Numbered from the stretch's first letter, positions 40,961 to 49,784 are shown. The stretch is DNA of 64,000 nucleotides from a bacterium (GCA_024742285.1 JANSYR010000007.1:62001-126000), one strand, 5' to 3'. Made by a program: numbers and translations. The notes: generated by a model not told the origin, from the sequence alone.

Positions 40961-40966
40961 AGGGTA
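40961..40966 (-). promoter_or_regulatory. -10-like box of polA (leaderless)
   Basis: TACCCT on the minus strand, separated from the GTG at 40954 by CGCGGC (6 nt). It matches TAnnnT and the spacing seen at the ECF sigma, ParB-like and tetR genes. Confidence 0.4.
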
Positions 40967-40999
40967 CAGCACTCGCACGGGCCGCGGCGGAAGCGCCGC

Positions 41000-41680
41000 C
41001 TACGCCATCTTGACCAGGGTGCTCTTCTTCTCCTCCGCCGGCGGCGAGAGGGCCACCGCGGAGGGGTCGACGAGGATGCCTCGCATGATCACGTCGACCG
41101 CGTGCATGAAGAGCGGCTCGAGCGGGCGGCGACGGATCTTGCGGCGCGCGCGCGTGTTGTCCGACTCGATCAGGCTGTCCGCGACGCTCCAGAGCATCGT
41201 CGCGACCTCCCAGGTGTCGCACTCGACGAACTCGCCCCGCTCGACGCCGTAGACGAGCGCACCGTGGATCACGTTGAGATTCCGCTCCCAGAACTCCTCG
41301 ATCTTCTCGAGGACGTCCTTCGGCAGCTCACCGATCACGCTCTCGTTGTCGACGGCCCAGAAGATCTGGAAGTAGTCCGGATGGTCCATCCAGTGATCGA
41401 AGTAGAAGCGCGCGATCGACTGGACCCGTTCGAGACCGGAATCGCCGCGCTCGCCCGCCTCGACCATCAGCTCGAGGAAGATCTCGTAGTTGTTCGTGAG
41501 CACGGCGACGTAGAGGTCGGCCTTGCTCTCGAAGTAGCGGTAGAGCGTGCCCTTCGCGACGCCCGCCTTCTCGGCCATCTCGTCGAGATTCGCGCTCATG
41601 AAACCGTCGCGGAAGAACACGTCGCGCGCGGCTTCGAGGATCCGCTTCCGGCTCTCCGCCTTCTTCTGATCTCGGGACAT
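41000..41680 (-). CDS. TetR-family transcriptional regulator
   Basis: 226 residues. The N-terminal helix-turn-helix is standard (RILEAARDVFFRDGFMSANL, DEMAEKAGVAKGTLYRYFES, KADLYVAVL). The C-terminal ligand domain (60-200) is helical, with a basic RRKIRRR near the end. Fatty-acid-responsive regulators of this type are common, but the ligand is unknown. An inverted repeat at 41708-41731 overlaps its likely -35 element, suggesting autoregulation. No Shine-Dalgarno; GACAAT lies 6 nt before the ATG. Confidence 0.9.
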   Translation of the reverse strand: MSRDQKKAESRKRILEAARDVFFRDGFMSANLDEMAEKAGVAKGTLYRYFESKADLYVAVLTNNYEIFLELMVEAGERGDSGLERVQSIARFYFDHWMDHPDYFQIFWAVDNESVIGELPKDVLEKIEEFWERNLNVIHGALVYGVERGEFVECDTWEVATMLWSVADSLIESDNTRARRKIRRRPLEPLFMHAVDVIMRGILVDPSAVALSPPAEEKKSTLVKMA

Positions 41681-41686
41681 GGCCGG

Positions 41687-41731
41687 ATTGTCTCGTTCGA
41701 GGGCGAAAATTCAAGCACGAAGCGTTGAATT
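41687..41731 (-). promoter_or_regulatory. Putative tetR promoter and operator
   Basis: On the minus strand, TTGAAT (41714-41709) and GACAAT (41692-41687) are 16 nt apart, a plausible -35/-10 pair ending 6 nt before the ATG. AATTCAA (41708-41714) and TTGAATT (41725-41731) are exact 7-bp arms of an inverted repeat with a 10-nt spacer, overlapping the -35 box: the layout expected for an autorepressor site. Confidence 0.5.
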
Positions 41732-41801
41732 CGACGCTCATCGGCAGATCCCCGGCAGGGAGTGCGCAAAGCGGGCGCCCCCGGCCCTGCGCGTGCGGCG
41801 C

Positions 41802-42377
41802 TCAGAGCGCGTCTGTGGGATTCCCGCCACTCGCGGCGTGGATCGCCGCCGTCTTCACGTACGTGAGCGTCCGTTCGCGCTGGAGGCGGATCTCGTCTTC
41901 CGTGAGCGGTCGGACCTCCTTCGCGGGCACGCCCGCCCAGAGTGTCGCGGCCGGCACGACCTGCCCCGGCCGGACGACGGCCCCCGCGGCGACGAGGGCG
42001 TCTTCGCCGACGACCGCCCCGTCGAGCACGATCGCGCCGATCCCGATCAGCGCGCCCTCCCCCACGTGGCAACCGTGGACCACCGCCCGATGGCCCACGG
42101 TGATCTCGTCCCCGAGGATCGTCGGGAAGCGATCGGTCGTCACGTGGACGGTCGACTGGTCCTGGAGATTCGTCCGCGCACCGACCCGGATGTGGTGGAC
42201 GTCGCCGCGCAGGACCGAACCGTAGAAGACGCTCGACTCCGGCCCGATCTCGACGTCGCCCACCACCGACACGCCGGGCGCGATCCAGGCCGAAGGGTCG
42301 ATCTTCGGAAAGAGGTCGCCGTAGGGACGAAGGATCGCCCCCGGATACCGAACGCTCGCCTCGTCCGCCTCGCTCAA
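41802..42377 (-). CDS. Gamma-carbonic-anhydrase-like hexapeptide-repeat protein
   Basis: 191 residues, a left-handed beta-helix of hexapeptide repeats ([40 protein letters not shown]). Metal-ligand histidines of the gamma-CA family appear in DVHHIRVG and [13 protein letters not shown]. Such proteins hydrate CO2 or act as uncharacterised relatives (YrdA/PaaY type). TTG start at 42377 overlaps the cysK stop (TTGA), so it is translationally coupled to cysK. Confidence 0.88.
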   Translation of the reverse strand: MSEADEASVRYPGAILRPYGDLFPKIDPSAWIAPGVSVVGDVEIGPESSVFYGSVLRGDVHHIRVGARTNLQDQSTVHVTTDRFPTILGDEITVGHRAVVHGCHVGEGALIGIGAIVLDGAVVGEDALVAAGAVVRPGQVVPAATLWAGVPAKEVRPLTEDEIRLQRERTLTYVKTAAIHAASGGNPTDAL

Positions 42378-43330
42378 TCGATCGTGTCGCTGCCGTCGTA
42401 GCGGATCGCGTCGAAGAGGACGGTCTGGATGTAGCGTTCGCCGAAGTCGCAGATGATCGTGACGATCGTCTTGCCGGCGTTCTCGGGTCGCGAGCCGAAC
42501 TCGATCGCCGCCTTCACGTTCGCGCCGGCGGAGATGCCGCAGAGCAGCCCCTCCTCCTTCGCCAACCGCTGGGCCATCGCCACAGCCTCGTCGTTCGACA
42601 CCTGGATGACCCCGTCGAGGGCATCGGTCTCGAGCACGTCGGGCACGAATCCAGCCCCGATTCCCTGGATCTTGTGCGGCCCGGGCTGGCCGCCGGAGAG
42701 GATCGGGCTGTCCTCGGGCTCCACGGCGATCGCCTGGAACGAGGGCTTCTTCGGCTTGATGTAGCGCGCCACGCCGGTGATCGTCCCGCCGGTCCCGACG
42801 CCGGCCACGATCGCGTCGACGGCTCCGTCGGTGTCGTCCCAGATCTCGGGACCCGTCGTGGCGAAGTGGATGTCCGGATTGGCCGGGTTACGGAACTGCT
42901 GGGGCATGAACGAGTCCGGGATCCGGTCCGCGATCTCGTTGGCCTTCTCGATCGCGGCCTTCATGCCCTTGGCGCCCTCGGTCAGGACGATCTTCGCGCC
43001 GAACGCGCGCATCGTGGCGCGGCGCTCGGGGCTCATCGTGTCGGGCATGACGATCACGACCGGGTACCCCTTGCTCGCCGCGACGAGGGAGAGCGCGATC
43101 CCGGTGTTCCCGGAGGTCGGCTCGACGATCGTCGACTTGCCCGGGACCAGGTCCCCGGACCTCTCCGCGGCCTCGATCATCGCGAGACCGATCCGGTCCT
43201 TCACGCTGTTGCCCGGGTTCGCCGACTCGAGCTTGCCGAGGATCGTGGCCTGGCAGTCCCCGACGACACGGTTCAGTTTGACCAGCGGAGTCCCGCCGAT
43301 CAGATCGGACACGGAGGATGCGATGTTCAT
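42374..43330 (-). CDS. cysK: Cysteine synthase A (O-acetylserine sulfhydrylase)
   Basis: 318 residues. PLP enzyme making cysteine from O-acetylserine and sulfide. The PLP lysine lies in [19 protein letters not shown]; the substrate loop is [20 protein letters not shown]; the phosphate-binding [16 protein letters not shown] and [11 protein letters not shown] motifs are complete. AAGGAAG upstream supports ATG 43330. Its TGA overlaps the start of the gamma-carbonic-anhydrase-like gene. Confidence 0.94.
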   Translation of the reverse strand: MNIASSVSDLIGGTPLVKLNRVVGDCQATILGKLESANPGNSVKDRIGLAMIEAAERSGDLVPGKSTIVEPTSGNTGIALSLVAASKGYPVVIVMPDTMSPERRATMRAFGAKIVLTEGAKGMKAAIEKANEIADRIPDSFMPQQFRNPANPDIHFATTGPEIWDDTDGAVDAIVAGVGTGGTITGVARYIKPKKPSFQAIAVEPEDSPILSGGQPGPHKIQGIGAGFVPDVLETDALDGVIQVSNDEAVAMAQRLAKEEGLLCGISAGANVKAAIEFGSRPENAGKTIVTIICDFGERYIQTVLFDAIRYDGSDTID

Positions 43331-43426
43331 GGTCTGGTTCTTCCTTCGATGATGGAGACACGGCCGGACGGCCACGAGATCGGGCCGGTTCAGGATACCG
43401 CCACGCCGGCTTCGCCGTCAGGGAAG

Positions 43427-44461
43427 TCATTCGACCCGGGAGGCGTCGGCAACCGGTCCGACGAGCGTCTCGATCAGGACCGTCACGTAGGCTCCGGGAG
43501 GCAGGCGACACACCAGGCGAAGCGCCCGCCCACCCTCCTGGGGCTCGATCGCGAGCCCCTCGGGCCGGACCCGGAGCGGTCGCCGCGTTCCCTGCGCCCG
43601 GACACCGCGCGGGGGCTTCAGGTCACGCCCGCTCGCGAAGCCGAAGCGCGAGAGCACCTCGGCCTCGAGGGTGGCCGCGTCGTCCCGGGGCTCGCGCATC
43701 TTCGTTCCGATGATCGGGCCCGTGGCGCTGATCTCGAAGGCGCGCGCCCGGGCCGCGTCCGTCTCGGGATCGTCCACCCAGAAGAGCCCGCCACTCTCCT
43801 CGACCCGCGCCAGGTCGCCTAACATCACCTCGTCGAAGGCGTCCGCGCGCGATTCGAGCACGGCGTTGAAGATCTCGGACTGGAGCGCGGAGACCAGGAA
43901 GCGCGCCTTTCGCTTGTCGCGCGGCGCGCGCCCGCCGGCGAGCATCTCCCTCGCTCGCTCGGCGTTGTCCCCGTCGCGGCCGAAGCGCTGCTCGCCGAAG
44001 CGATTCGGGATCCCTCTCGCGAGCGCCTCGGCGACGCGCGCCTCGATGGGCGCGAGATCGATCTCGTGGTCCCCGCGCAGCACGATCTCGAAGGCATTCC
44101 CGCGCAGGTGCCCCGTCCGCAGCTTGTTTCCGTGGCGCAGGGCCTCGAGGACCTCCGCCCCTTCGAGCGGGAAGTCCCGCGCGGCGTCGGGATCGACGCC
44201 TTCGAGGGAGAACCACTGCCGCGTGACGGCGTGGCGGTCCTTGCGCCCGGCGTAGCCGACGTCGCGAGCAGGCACGCCGCTCACGCGCGCGAGATCGCGC
44301 GCGACCTGCTCCGTCGTGCGGTCGCGTTTCTCCACGAGGAGGAACGTGTGCTGGCCCTCGCCGGTCGCGGAGTAGAGGGGCTCCTCGACGACCCGGAAAT
44401 CCTCCGGCGAGGAGCGGATGCGCAGCGGCGGAGGCGACCCCGCCGACGAGGAGTCGCTCAC
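43427..44461 (-). CDS. truD: tRNA pseudouridine(13) synthase TruD
   Basis: 344 residues. TruD isomerises U13 of tRNA-Glu and others to pseudouridine. Catalytic Asp75 lies in GYAGRKDRHAVTRQWFS; other marks are SPEDFRVVEEPLYSATGEGQ, NRFGEQRFGRDGDNAERA and LVSALQSEIFNAVLESR. The GTG start (44459-44461) overlaps the rnhB stop (GTGA), so translation is coupled. Last gene of the usp-lpxD-rnhB-truD unit. Confidence 0.92.
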   Translation of the reverse strand: MSDSSSAGSPPPLRIRSSPEDFRVVEEPLYSATGEGQHTFLLVEKRDRTTEQVARDLARVSGVPARDVGYAGRKDRHAVTRQWFSLEGVDPDAARDFPLEGAEVLEALRHGNKLRTGHLRGNAFEIVLRGDHEIDLAPIEARVAEALARGIPNRFGEQRFGRDGDNAERAREMLAGGRAPRDKRKARFLVSALQSEIFNAVLESRADAFDEVMLGDLARVEESGGLFWVDDPETDAARARAFEISATGPIIGTKMREPRDDAATLEAEVLSRFGFASGRDLKPPRGVRAQGTRRPLRVRPEGLAIEPQEGGRALRLVCRLPPGAYVTVLIETLVGPVADASRVE

Positions 44462-45321
44462 GACGGCGCCAGGCGCTTTCGCCGCGCCGCCTCTTCGACC
44501 GGCGCGAAGGAGTGGCGGTGGATCGGACAGGGACCGAAGCGTTCGAGGGCGGCCATGTGCTCTGCGGTGCCGTAGCCCATGTGGCGTTCGAACCCGTAGG
44601 CGGGATAGCGCACGCCGAGCACCGCCATCTGCGCGTCGCGGCGCACCTTCGCGACGATCGACGCGGCGGCGATGCTCGCGTCCTTCGAGTCCCCCTTCAC
44701 GATCGGCGTCTGAGGCACGTCGGCCCCCGGTACCGTCCGTGCGTCCACGAGCAGGTGGTCGACGGGCACGACCCGACCGAGGCTCGCGACGGACCGGCGC
44801 ATCGCCTCGAGGGCCGCCTGATAGATGCCGCGCTGGTCGATCTCCTCAGGGCCGACCTCCCCGAAGCCGATGCCCACGGCGATCGCTTCGATCTCCTCCG
44901 CGAGCCGCTCGCGCCGCGCCTTCGGGACCTTCTTCGAATCGTCGAGGCCCTCGAGGTGCACGTCCCTCGGCAGCACGACCGCCGCCGCGATCACCGGCCC
45001 GGCGAGGGGACCGACGCCGACCTCGTCGACCCCGGCGATCCCGCGCGCTCCGGCGGCGGCGAGCTCGTCGCGCAGCGCGAGCAGACGGGCGAGTCGTTCG
45101 CGCTCGCCCGCCCGGGTCGCCAGCGTGCGCCGCGCGCGATCCGCGAGCTGCCGCGCGCCGGCGCGGGAATCCGGTTCGAGCTCTTTCAGCAGGAGCTCGA
45201 GGGCCTCATCGGACTCCGCGCTCGCGAACGCGGCGCGGAGCTGCGCGAGGGGGCGCGGCGATTCGGACGGGGGCTCTCTCGTGGGCAACGGCGGCGGGCT
45301 CCTCGACGCGCTGGCGGGCAT
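44458..45321 (-). CDS. rnhB: Ribonuclease HII with N-terminal extension and altered GRG motif
   Basis: 287 residues. RNase HII cleaves RNA in RNA-DNA hybrids and at single ribonucleotides. Catalytic acids: Asp99/Glu100 in GIAGVDEVG, Asp in LLVDARTVPG, Asp in KDASIAAASIVAKV. The first 90 residues are a helical extension similar to those on some Bacillus-type RnhB proteins. The conserved GRG that senses the 2'-OH next to the catalytic pair is GVG here (Gly102-Val103-Gly104). It lies 64 nt after lpxD. Confidence 0.92.
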   Translation of the reverse strand: MPASASRSPPPLPTREPPSESPRPLAQLRAAFASAESDEALELLLKELEPDSRAGARQLADRARRTLATRAGERERLARLLALRDELAAAGARGIAGVDEVGVGPLAGPVIAAAVVLPRDVHLEGLDDSKKVPKARRERLAEEIEAIAVGIGFGEVGPEEIDQRGIYQAALEAMRRSVASLGRVVPVDHLLVDARTVPGADVPQTPIVKGDSKDASIAAASIVAKVRRDAQMAVLGVRYPAYGFERHMGYGTAEHMAALERFGPCPIHRHSFAPVEEAARRKRLAPS

Positions 45322-45385
45322 CGTGCGGCGGGGCCTTCGCAGCCCCTGCGGAGTCTCCCGCGGAACGCGGCGGGCCGCTACTCGT

Positions 45386-46420
45386 CTACTCGCCTTCGTC
45401 GAGCTTCCGCTCGAGGCGGCGGACGCGCTTGATCAGCTCGGGCAGTCGCTTGAGGGCGGCGACCGTGCGATGCCAGCCGCGCTCTTCCATCGCCGGCGCA
45501 CCGAAGAGTCGCGCGCCGGGCGCGACGTCGTGATGGACGCCCGTGTTCGCGGCGAGGAAGGCCCCCTCGCCGATCGTCAGGTGGCCGGTCGTCGCACAGC
45601 GCGCCATCAGGATCGCGCGGTTCCCGACGACGGTATTGCCCGAGAGGCCGGTCTGGGCCGCGATCAGGACATCCTCGCCGATGTCGCAGTTGTGGGCGAT
45701 CTGGACCTGGTTGTCGATCTTCGCGCCCCGGCGGATCCGGGTCTCGTCGAGGGTCGCCCGATCGACGGTCGTGTGCGCCCCGATCTCGACGTCGTCTTCG
45801 AGGACGACGCGCCCGCGCTGGGCCATCGCGACCGGCCGCCCGTCGGCGTCGGGCACGTACCCGAACCCGTCGCCCCCGAGCACGACCCCGGGCTGGAGCA
45901 CCACGCGATCGCCGACCCGCGTGCCCTCGCGCAGGATCGCCCCGGGGTGGATCCAGCCGTCCTCTCCGACGCGCACGTCCTGGACGAGCACGGCTCCGGA
46001 CGACACGACGGTCCGGGCGCCGACCTGGCAATCCGGGCCGATTCGCGCACCGGGCGCGATCGAAGCCGTGGGATCGACCTGGGCCGTCGGCTCGACGTGG
46101 GCGCCCTCGGCGATTCCCTCCGCCGGTCGCCATCGCGGCGCGAAGGCCTCGACCAGGCGCGAGAAGTCCGCCGCCGGCTGGTCCGAGCGGATCGTGGGAC
46201 GGCCGGCGGTGTCGATGCCCGCCGGCGCGAGCACCGCGCGGGCCGAAGACGCCGCGAGGCCCGCCGCGAGGCCGGCGTCCCGCACGAAGACCAGCTCGTC
46301 GGCCTTCGCCTGCAGGAGCGATGCGAATCCGGCGACCTCGGCCCCGCCGTCGCCCTCGAACGAGGCCTCGAGGAACGAGGCCAGCTCGGAAACGGAGCGG
46401 GGCCGCGGCGCGCGGGGCAC
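45386..46420 (-). CDS. lpxD: UDP-3-O-(3-hydroxyacyl)glucosamine N-acyltransferase LpxD
   Basis: 344 residues. Third step of lipid A synthesis: transfer of a hydroxyacyl chain from ACP to the 2-amino group of UDP-3-O-acylglucosamine. N-terminal uridine-binding domain (about 1-100), then hexapeptide repeats with the catalytic His in VQIAHNCDIGEDVLIAAQ and the conserved VVLGGDGFGYVPDADG. A C-terminal basic helix (LIKRVRRLERKL) follows. GTG start 9 nt after the usp stop. Proves a lipid A-type outer membrane. Confidence 0.94.
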   Translation of the reverse strand: MPRAPRPRSVSELASFLEASFEGDGGAEVAGFASLLQAKADELVFVRDAGLAAGLAASSARAVLAPAGIDTAGRPTIRSDQPAADFSRLVEAFAPRWRPAEGIAEGAHVEPTAQVDPTASIAPGARIGPDCQVGARTVVSSGAVLVQDVRVGEDGWIHPGAILREGTRVGDRVVLQPGVVLGGDGFGYVPDADGRPVAMAQRGRVVLEDDVEIGAHTTVDRATLDETRIRRGAKIDNQVQIAHNCDIGEDVLIAAQTGLSGNTVVGNRAILMARCATTGHLTIGEGAFLAANTGVHHDVAPGARLFGAPAMEERGWHRTVAALKRLPELIKRVRRLERKLDEGE

Positions 46421-46429
46421 GTGCGGGCG

Positions 46430-47251
46430 TTACCGCGCGAGCAGCACGGACACCGGCGAAGTCCGCGACACCGAGGCGGCGTTGCTCCCGAGGAAGTAGT
46501 CGGTGATCCGGTTGCGGCCGTAGGCGCCCATCACGACCAGGCTCGCGCGGACCTCCTTGGCCGTATCGACGATCTTCACGTCCGGTCGGCCCAGGGTGCT
46601 GCTCGTCTCGCGCACCGGGACGTTCAGTCCGCCCACCAATTGTCGGACCTCGTCGAAGCGGGCCACGGCGCGGCCCTTGTCCTTCGAGTCGACGAAGACG
46701 TGGACCGCCTCGTTCAGACCGTTCGCCAGGGTCACCGCGAGCTTCGCCGCGATCCGGGAGCCCGGCGAGCCGTCGAAGCCCAGCACGAGCGGGCCGGTCA
46801 GCGGCGCGCCGCCGGGCACGAGGATGGTCGGCTTGCCCGTCTTGCGGAGGACCGAATCGACGGTCGAGCCGATCAGCGCCCCGCGATCGCCGGCGCGGGT
46901 GCCGCTCCGGCCGATGACCAGCAGGTCGGCGCCCTGGACCTTGTCGACGATCCGATCGTCGGGCGAACCCTGGAGCACTTCGCAGCTCGCCTCGAGGCCT
47001 TCGCCGCGCGCGCGCTCACCGAAGCGGCGGGCAACGGCCTCGACGCGGGCGCGGTAGTACGCCGTCAGGTCGGCCTCCGGGAAGGGCGGCAGCGCGAGAC
47101 CGTCCGCACTCGGCGCGCGCACCAGGCGCTCGTCGAGCACCGAGACGCCGGAAAGTCGGGCGCCGAGCCGCGACGCGAGCCCCATCGCCGTCTGTTCCGC
47201 GGCACTCGCATCGTCCGAGCCGTCGGTGGCCACCAGAATCGTCTCGATCAT
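46430..47251 (-). CDS. Tandem universal stress protein (two Usp domains)
   Basis: 273 residues. Usp domain 1 about 1-145 (TILVATDGSDDASAAEQTAM, DLLVIGRSGTRAGDRGALIG, STVDSVLRKTGKPTILVPGG), domain 2 about 150-273 (GPLVLGFDGSPGSRIAAKLA, LVVMGAYGRNRITDYFLGSN). The GxxGR...GS ATP-binding motifs are present in both. ATG 47251 has GGAG about 10 nt upstream. First gene of the usp-lpxD-rnhB-truD unit. Confidence 0.9.
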   Translation of the reverse strand: MIETILVATDGSDDASAAEQTAMGLASRLGARLSGVSVLDERLVRAPSADGLALPPFPEADLTAYYRARVEAVARRFGERARGEGLEASCEVLQGSPDDRIVDKVQGADLLVIGRSGTRAGDRGALIGSTVDSVLRKTGKPTILVPGGAPLTGPLVLGFDGSPGSRIAAKLAVTLANGLNEAVHVFVDSKDKGRAVARFDEVRQLVGGLNVPVRETSSTLGRPDVKIVDTAKEVRASLVVMGAYGRNRITDYFLGSNAASVSRTSPVSVLLAR

Positions 47252-47476
47252 GTCGTCTCGCTCCGGAGAAAGACCGCTCGAATCCGAGGGTCCCTCGTGG
47301 GAAGGGTGTACCCGCAGGATCGGCCGATTCGCCCCGAAGGTGAAGTCCTTCGGGGAACGGCTGACGGAGGCGGAGGGTAGAGAATCCCCGAGGGTGCGGC
47401 AAATCCGCCGAAATCCGGGCGGATCGGACCCCTTTTCCACGAACGGTGGTTGGAAACGGGCCTGGGGAGCTCGGCC

Positions 47477-48538
47477 ATGGCTCGCTTTCTCGAAATCGCC
47501 GCCCGGGATACCGTCCGGCGCGTGCCCACCGAAGTCGCCTCCGTCGCCCGCCTCGACCTGCCGAGCGCTCGCAAGGCCTGGGGCCTCCAGACACCGGGTC
47601 TCGCGCTCTCCCTGGGCGGGACCCACGCGCCGGACCAGGCTGCGAGCCACCGGGGCTGGGTGGATCTGGCCGAGGCCCTGGGCCTCCACTCGGTCTGGCT
47701 TCCCGAGATGCATTTCCAGCCCGGCGTCTGCCCCGCCCCCCTCGTCGAGCTCGCCGGCTACGCCTCTCGGACCCGGCGACTGCGCTTCGGCACGACTTCG
47801 CTCCTGCTCCCGCTGCATCCGCCGGAGAAGATCGCCGCCGAGATCGCGAGCCTCGACCAGCTCTCGGGCGGGCGGCTCCTGATCGGTCTGGGGCGCGGGT
47901 TCCAGAAGCCGATGCTCGAAGCCTTCGGCGTCCCGCCGGCCGAGAAGCGCGACCGCTTCGACGAGGCCCTCGACCGGATCCTCGAGCTCTGGCGCGACCA
48001 CAACGCCCGCGACCGACGAACGCCGCTCCAGACCGCCCAGCGTCCCCATCCGCCGCTCGCGGTCGCCGCCTTCGGACCCAAGGGACTCGCCCAGGCCGCT
48101 CGGCGCGCCCTCCCCTACCTGGCCTCGCCGGTCGAGACCTTCGATCAGATCGCCGCCAACCAGGCGCGCCACCGCGAGGGCCTCCCCGACCCGAGCCACG
48201 AGGTCCTCAAGCTGGCGCTCCGCACGGTCTTCGTCCACGAGGATCCCGACGTCGTCGACGCCGCCCGCGCTTCCCTCGAGACGGAGATGATCGGGCGGCG
48301 CAAGGGCATGCCGAAGGCGGTCGACGAGGCCATGGACGCGCCCCTCGATCACCGAGCGATCGTGGGGACACCCGACGACGTCCGCGAACGCCTGACCGGG
48401 ATCCAGCGCCAGCTCGACCTCGACCTGCTCGTGGCACGCCCGCAGCTCGCGAAGATCGATCGCAAGGACGCGGAGCGCTCACTGCGCCTGCTCGCCGACG
48501 AAGTCTGGCCCGCCGTCCTCGAAGCGACGCCGCGCTAG
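47477..48538 (+). CDS. Luciferase-like (LLM class) flavin-dependent monooxygenase
   Basis: 353 residues, TIM barrel. Marks of the LLM class: WVDLAEALGLHSVWLPEMHF, RRLRFGTTSLLLPLHPPEKI, AEIASLDQLSGGRLLIGLGR and the late GTPDDVRERL. It would use reduced flavin (FMN or F420) to oxidise an unknown substrate. ATG 47477 follows GGGGAG with 7-nt spacing; the upstream in-frame TTG 47450 is less likely. Divergent from the usp gene. Confidence 0.85.
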   Translation: MARFLEIAARDTVRRVPTEVASVARLDLPSARKAWGLQTPGLALSLGGTHAPDQAASHRGWVDLAEALGLHSVWLPEMHFQPGVCPAPLVELAGYASRTRRLRFGTTSLLLPLHPPEKIAAEIASLDQLSGGRLLIGLGRGFQKPMLEAFGVPPAEKRDRFDEALDRILELWRDHNARDRRTPLQTAQRPHPPLAVAAFGPKGLAQAARRALPYLASPVETFDQIAANQARHREGLPDPSHEVLKLALRTVFVHEDPDVVDAARASLETEMIGRRKGMPKAVDEAMDAPLDHRAIVGTPDDVRERLTGIQRQLDLDLLVARPQLAKIDRKDAERSLRLLADEVWPAVLEATPR

Positions 48539-48558
48539 GACACGGGCCCGGCCCGCCC

Positions 48559-48586
48559 CGCCGAGCGTCCGCCGGCGGCGGGTCAG
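48559..48586. repeat. Degenerate copy of the gene-end repeat
   Basis: CCGAGCGTCCGCCGGCGGCG runs into the stop codon of the small minus-strand gene (TCA at 48583-48585), closely matching 2584-2610, which likewise runs into a minus-strand stop. Single copy, so weaker evidence than the other two sites. Confidence 0.4.
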
Positions 48587-48765
48587 CCGCCCTGTTCTTC
48601 GCGCGTGAACGTCACGAAGGCCATGCTCGGCCGCTTCGAAGAGTCCCGCATCGCGAACTGCATCCCGTCGAAGGTCCAGCCCTCGGCGGTCCACTCGTTC
48701 AGCGTCTTCTCGATCTCTTCGTCGGTGACCATCCCGATCTCGACGACCTTGTAGCGAAGCGACAC
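48583..48765 (-). CDS. Small DUF4177-like protein
   Basis: 60 residues from GTG 48765 with GGGGGGAT upstream. The YKVVEIGMVTDEEIEKTLNE then WTAEGWTFDGMQF pattern (a strand, a helix, then EGW and a second strand) fits the DUF4177 family of tiny cytoplasmic proteins. It lies 50 nt after hemB on the same strand and may be the last gene of the haem operon. Function unknown. Confidence 0.7.
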   Translation of the reverse strand: MSLRYKVVEIGMVTDEEIEKTLNEWTAEGWTFDGMQFAMRDSSKRPSMAFVTFTREEQGG

Positions 48766-48815
48766 GCCATCCCCCCGAATTCGTGTTCCAGACGAGCTCT
48801 CGCGGCCGGATCCGG

Positions 48816-49784
48816 CTAGAGCTTCTCCGCGACGTCCGCGGCCGCGTAGGTCAGGATCAGGTCGGCGCCGGCCCGCTTCATGGCGATCAACGCCTCTTCC
48901 ATCGCCCGGTCCGCATCGATCCATCCGCGCTCACCCGCGGCCTTGATCATCGAGTACTCCCCCGACACGTGATAGGCCGCGAGCGGGACGTCGAACTCCC
49001 GCCGCGCGTCCGCCAGGATGTCGAGGTACGCCATCGCCGGCTTGACCATCAGCATGTCGGCGCCTTCCTCGAGGTCGAGGCGCATCTCGCGCATCGCCTC
49101 CCGCCGGTTCGGCGGATCCATCTGGTAGGCGCGGCGATCGCCGAAGGCCGGCGTACTCTCCGCGGCGTCGCGGAAGGGGCCGTAGTAGGCGCTCGCGTAT
49201 TTCGCCGCGTAGGACAGGATCGCGACCTGATCGAATCCCTCGGCATCGAGGGCGGTCCGGATCGCCGCGACGCGTCCGTCCATCATGTCCGAGGGCGCGA
49301 CGATCGACGCCCCCGCCCGCGCGTGGGAGACGGCCGTCGCCGCCAGCCGCTCGACCGACGGGTCGTTCTCGACGTCCTCGCCGTCGAGCAGCCCGCAATG
49401 GCCGTGGTCCGCGTACTCGCAGAGGCAGACGTCGGTGATCACGACGAGATCCGGGACCGCGTCGGCGATCGCGCGGGTCGCCCGCTGGACGATGCCGTCC
49501 TCGGCGTCGGCGCCGGAGCCCCGCGCGTCCTTCTCCGCCGGGATCCCGAAGAGGATCACGCCCGGAATCCCGAGGTCCGCGACCCGCTTCGCCTCGAGCA
49601 CCACCTGATCGACGGAGAAGCGTTCGACGCCGGGCATCGAGACGATCGACTCGCGCACGCCCGTCCCCTCGACGACGAAGAGCGGCAGGATCAGGTCTTC
49701 CCGGGCCAGCCGCGTCTCCCGGACCATCCCGCGGAGGGTCTCGTTGCGTCGCAACCGGCGCATGCGCGTGACGGGGTGGGCCAC
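48816..49784 (-). CDS. hemB: Delta-aminolevulinic acid dehydratase (porphobilinogen synthase)
   Basis: 322 residues. Condenses two 5-aminolevulinate to porphobilinogen. The Zn(II) cysteine site is intact ([20 protein letters not shown]). Schiff-base lysines are in [17 protein letters not shown] and [14 protein letters not shown]; substrate segment [13 protein letters not shown]. Last recognised enzyme of the hem operon, 71 nt after cobA-hemD. Confidence 0.95.
   Translation of the reverse strand: MAHPVTRMRRLRRNETLRGMVRETRLAREDLILPLFVVEGTGVRESIVSMPGVERFSVDQVVLEAKRVADLGIPGVILFGIPAEKDARGSGADAEDGIVQRATRAIADAVPDLVVITDVCLCEYADHGHCGLLDGEDVENDPSVERLAATAVSHARAGASIVAPSDMMDGRVAAIRTALDAEGFDQVAILSYAAKYASAYYGPFRDAAESTPAFGDRRAYQMDPPNRREAMREMRLDLEEGADMLMVKPAMAYLDILADARREFDVPLAAYHVSGEYSMIKAAGERGWIDADRAMEEALIAMKRAGADLILTYAAADVAEKL

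Noticed and set aside
38840-41728. 962-codon frame antisense to polA and tetR
   Set aside because: Same GC effect; polA motifs on the other strand are complete and the antisense product has no recognisable domain.
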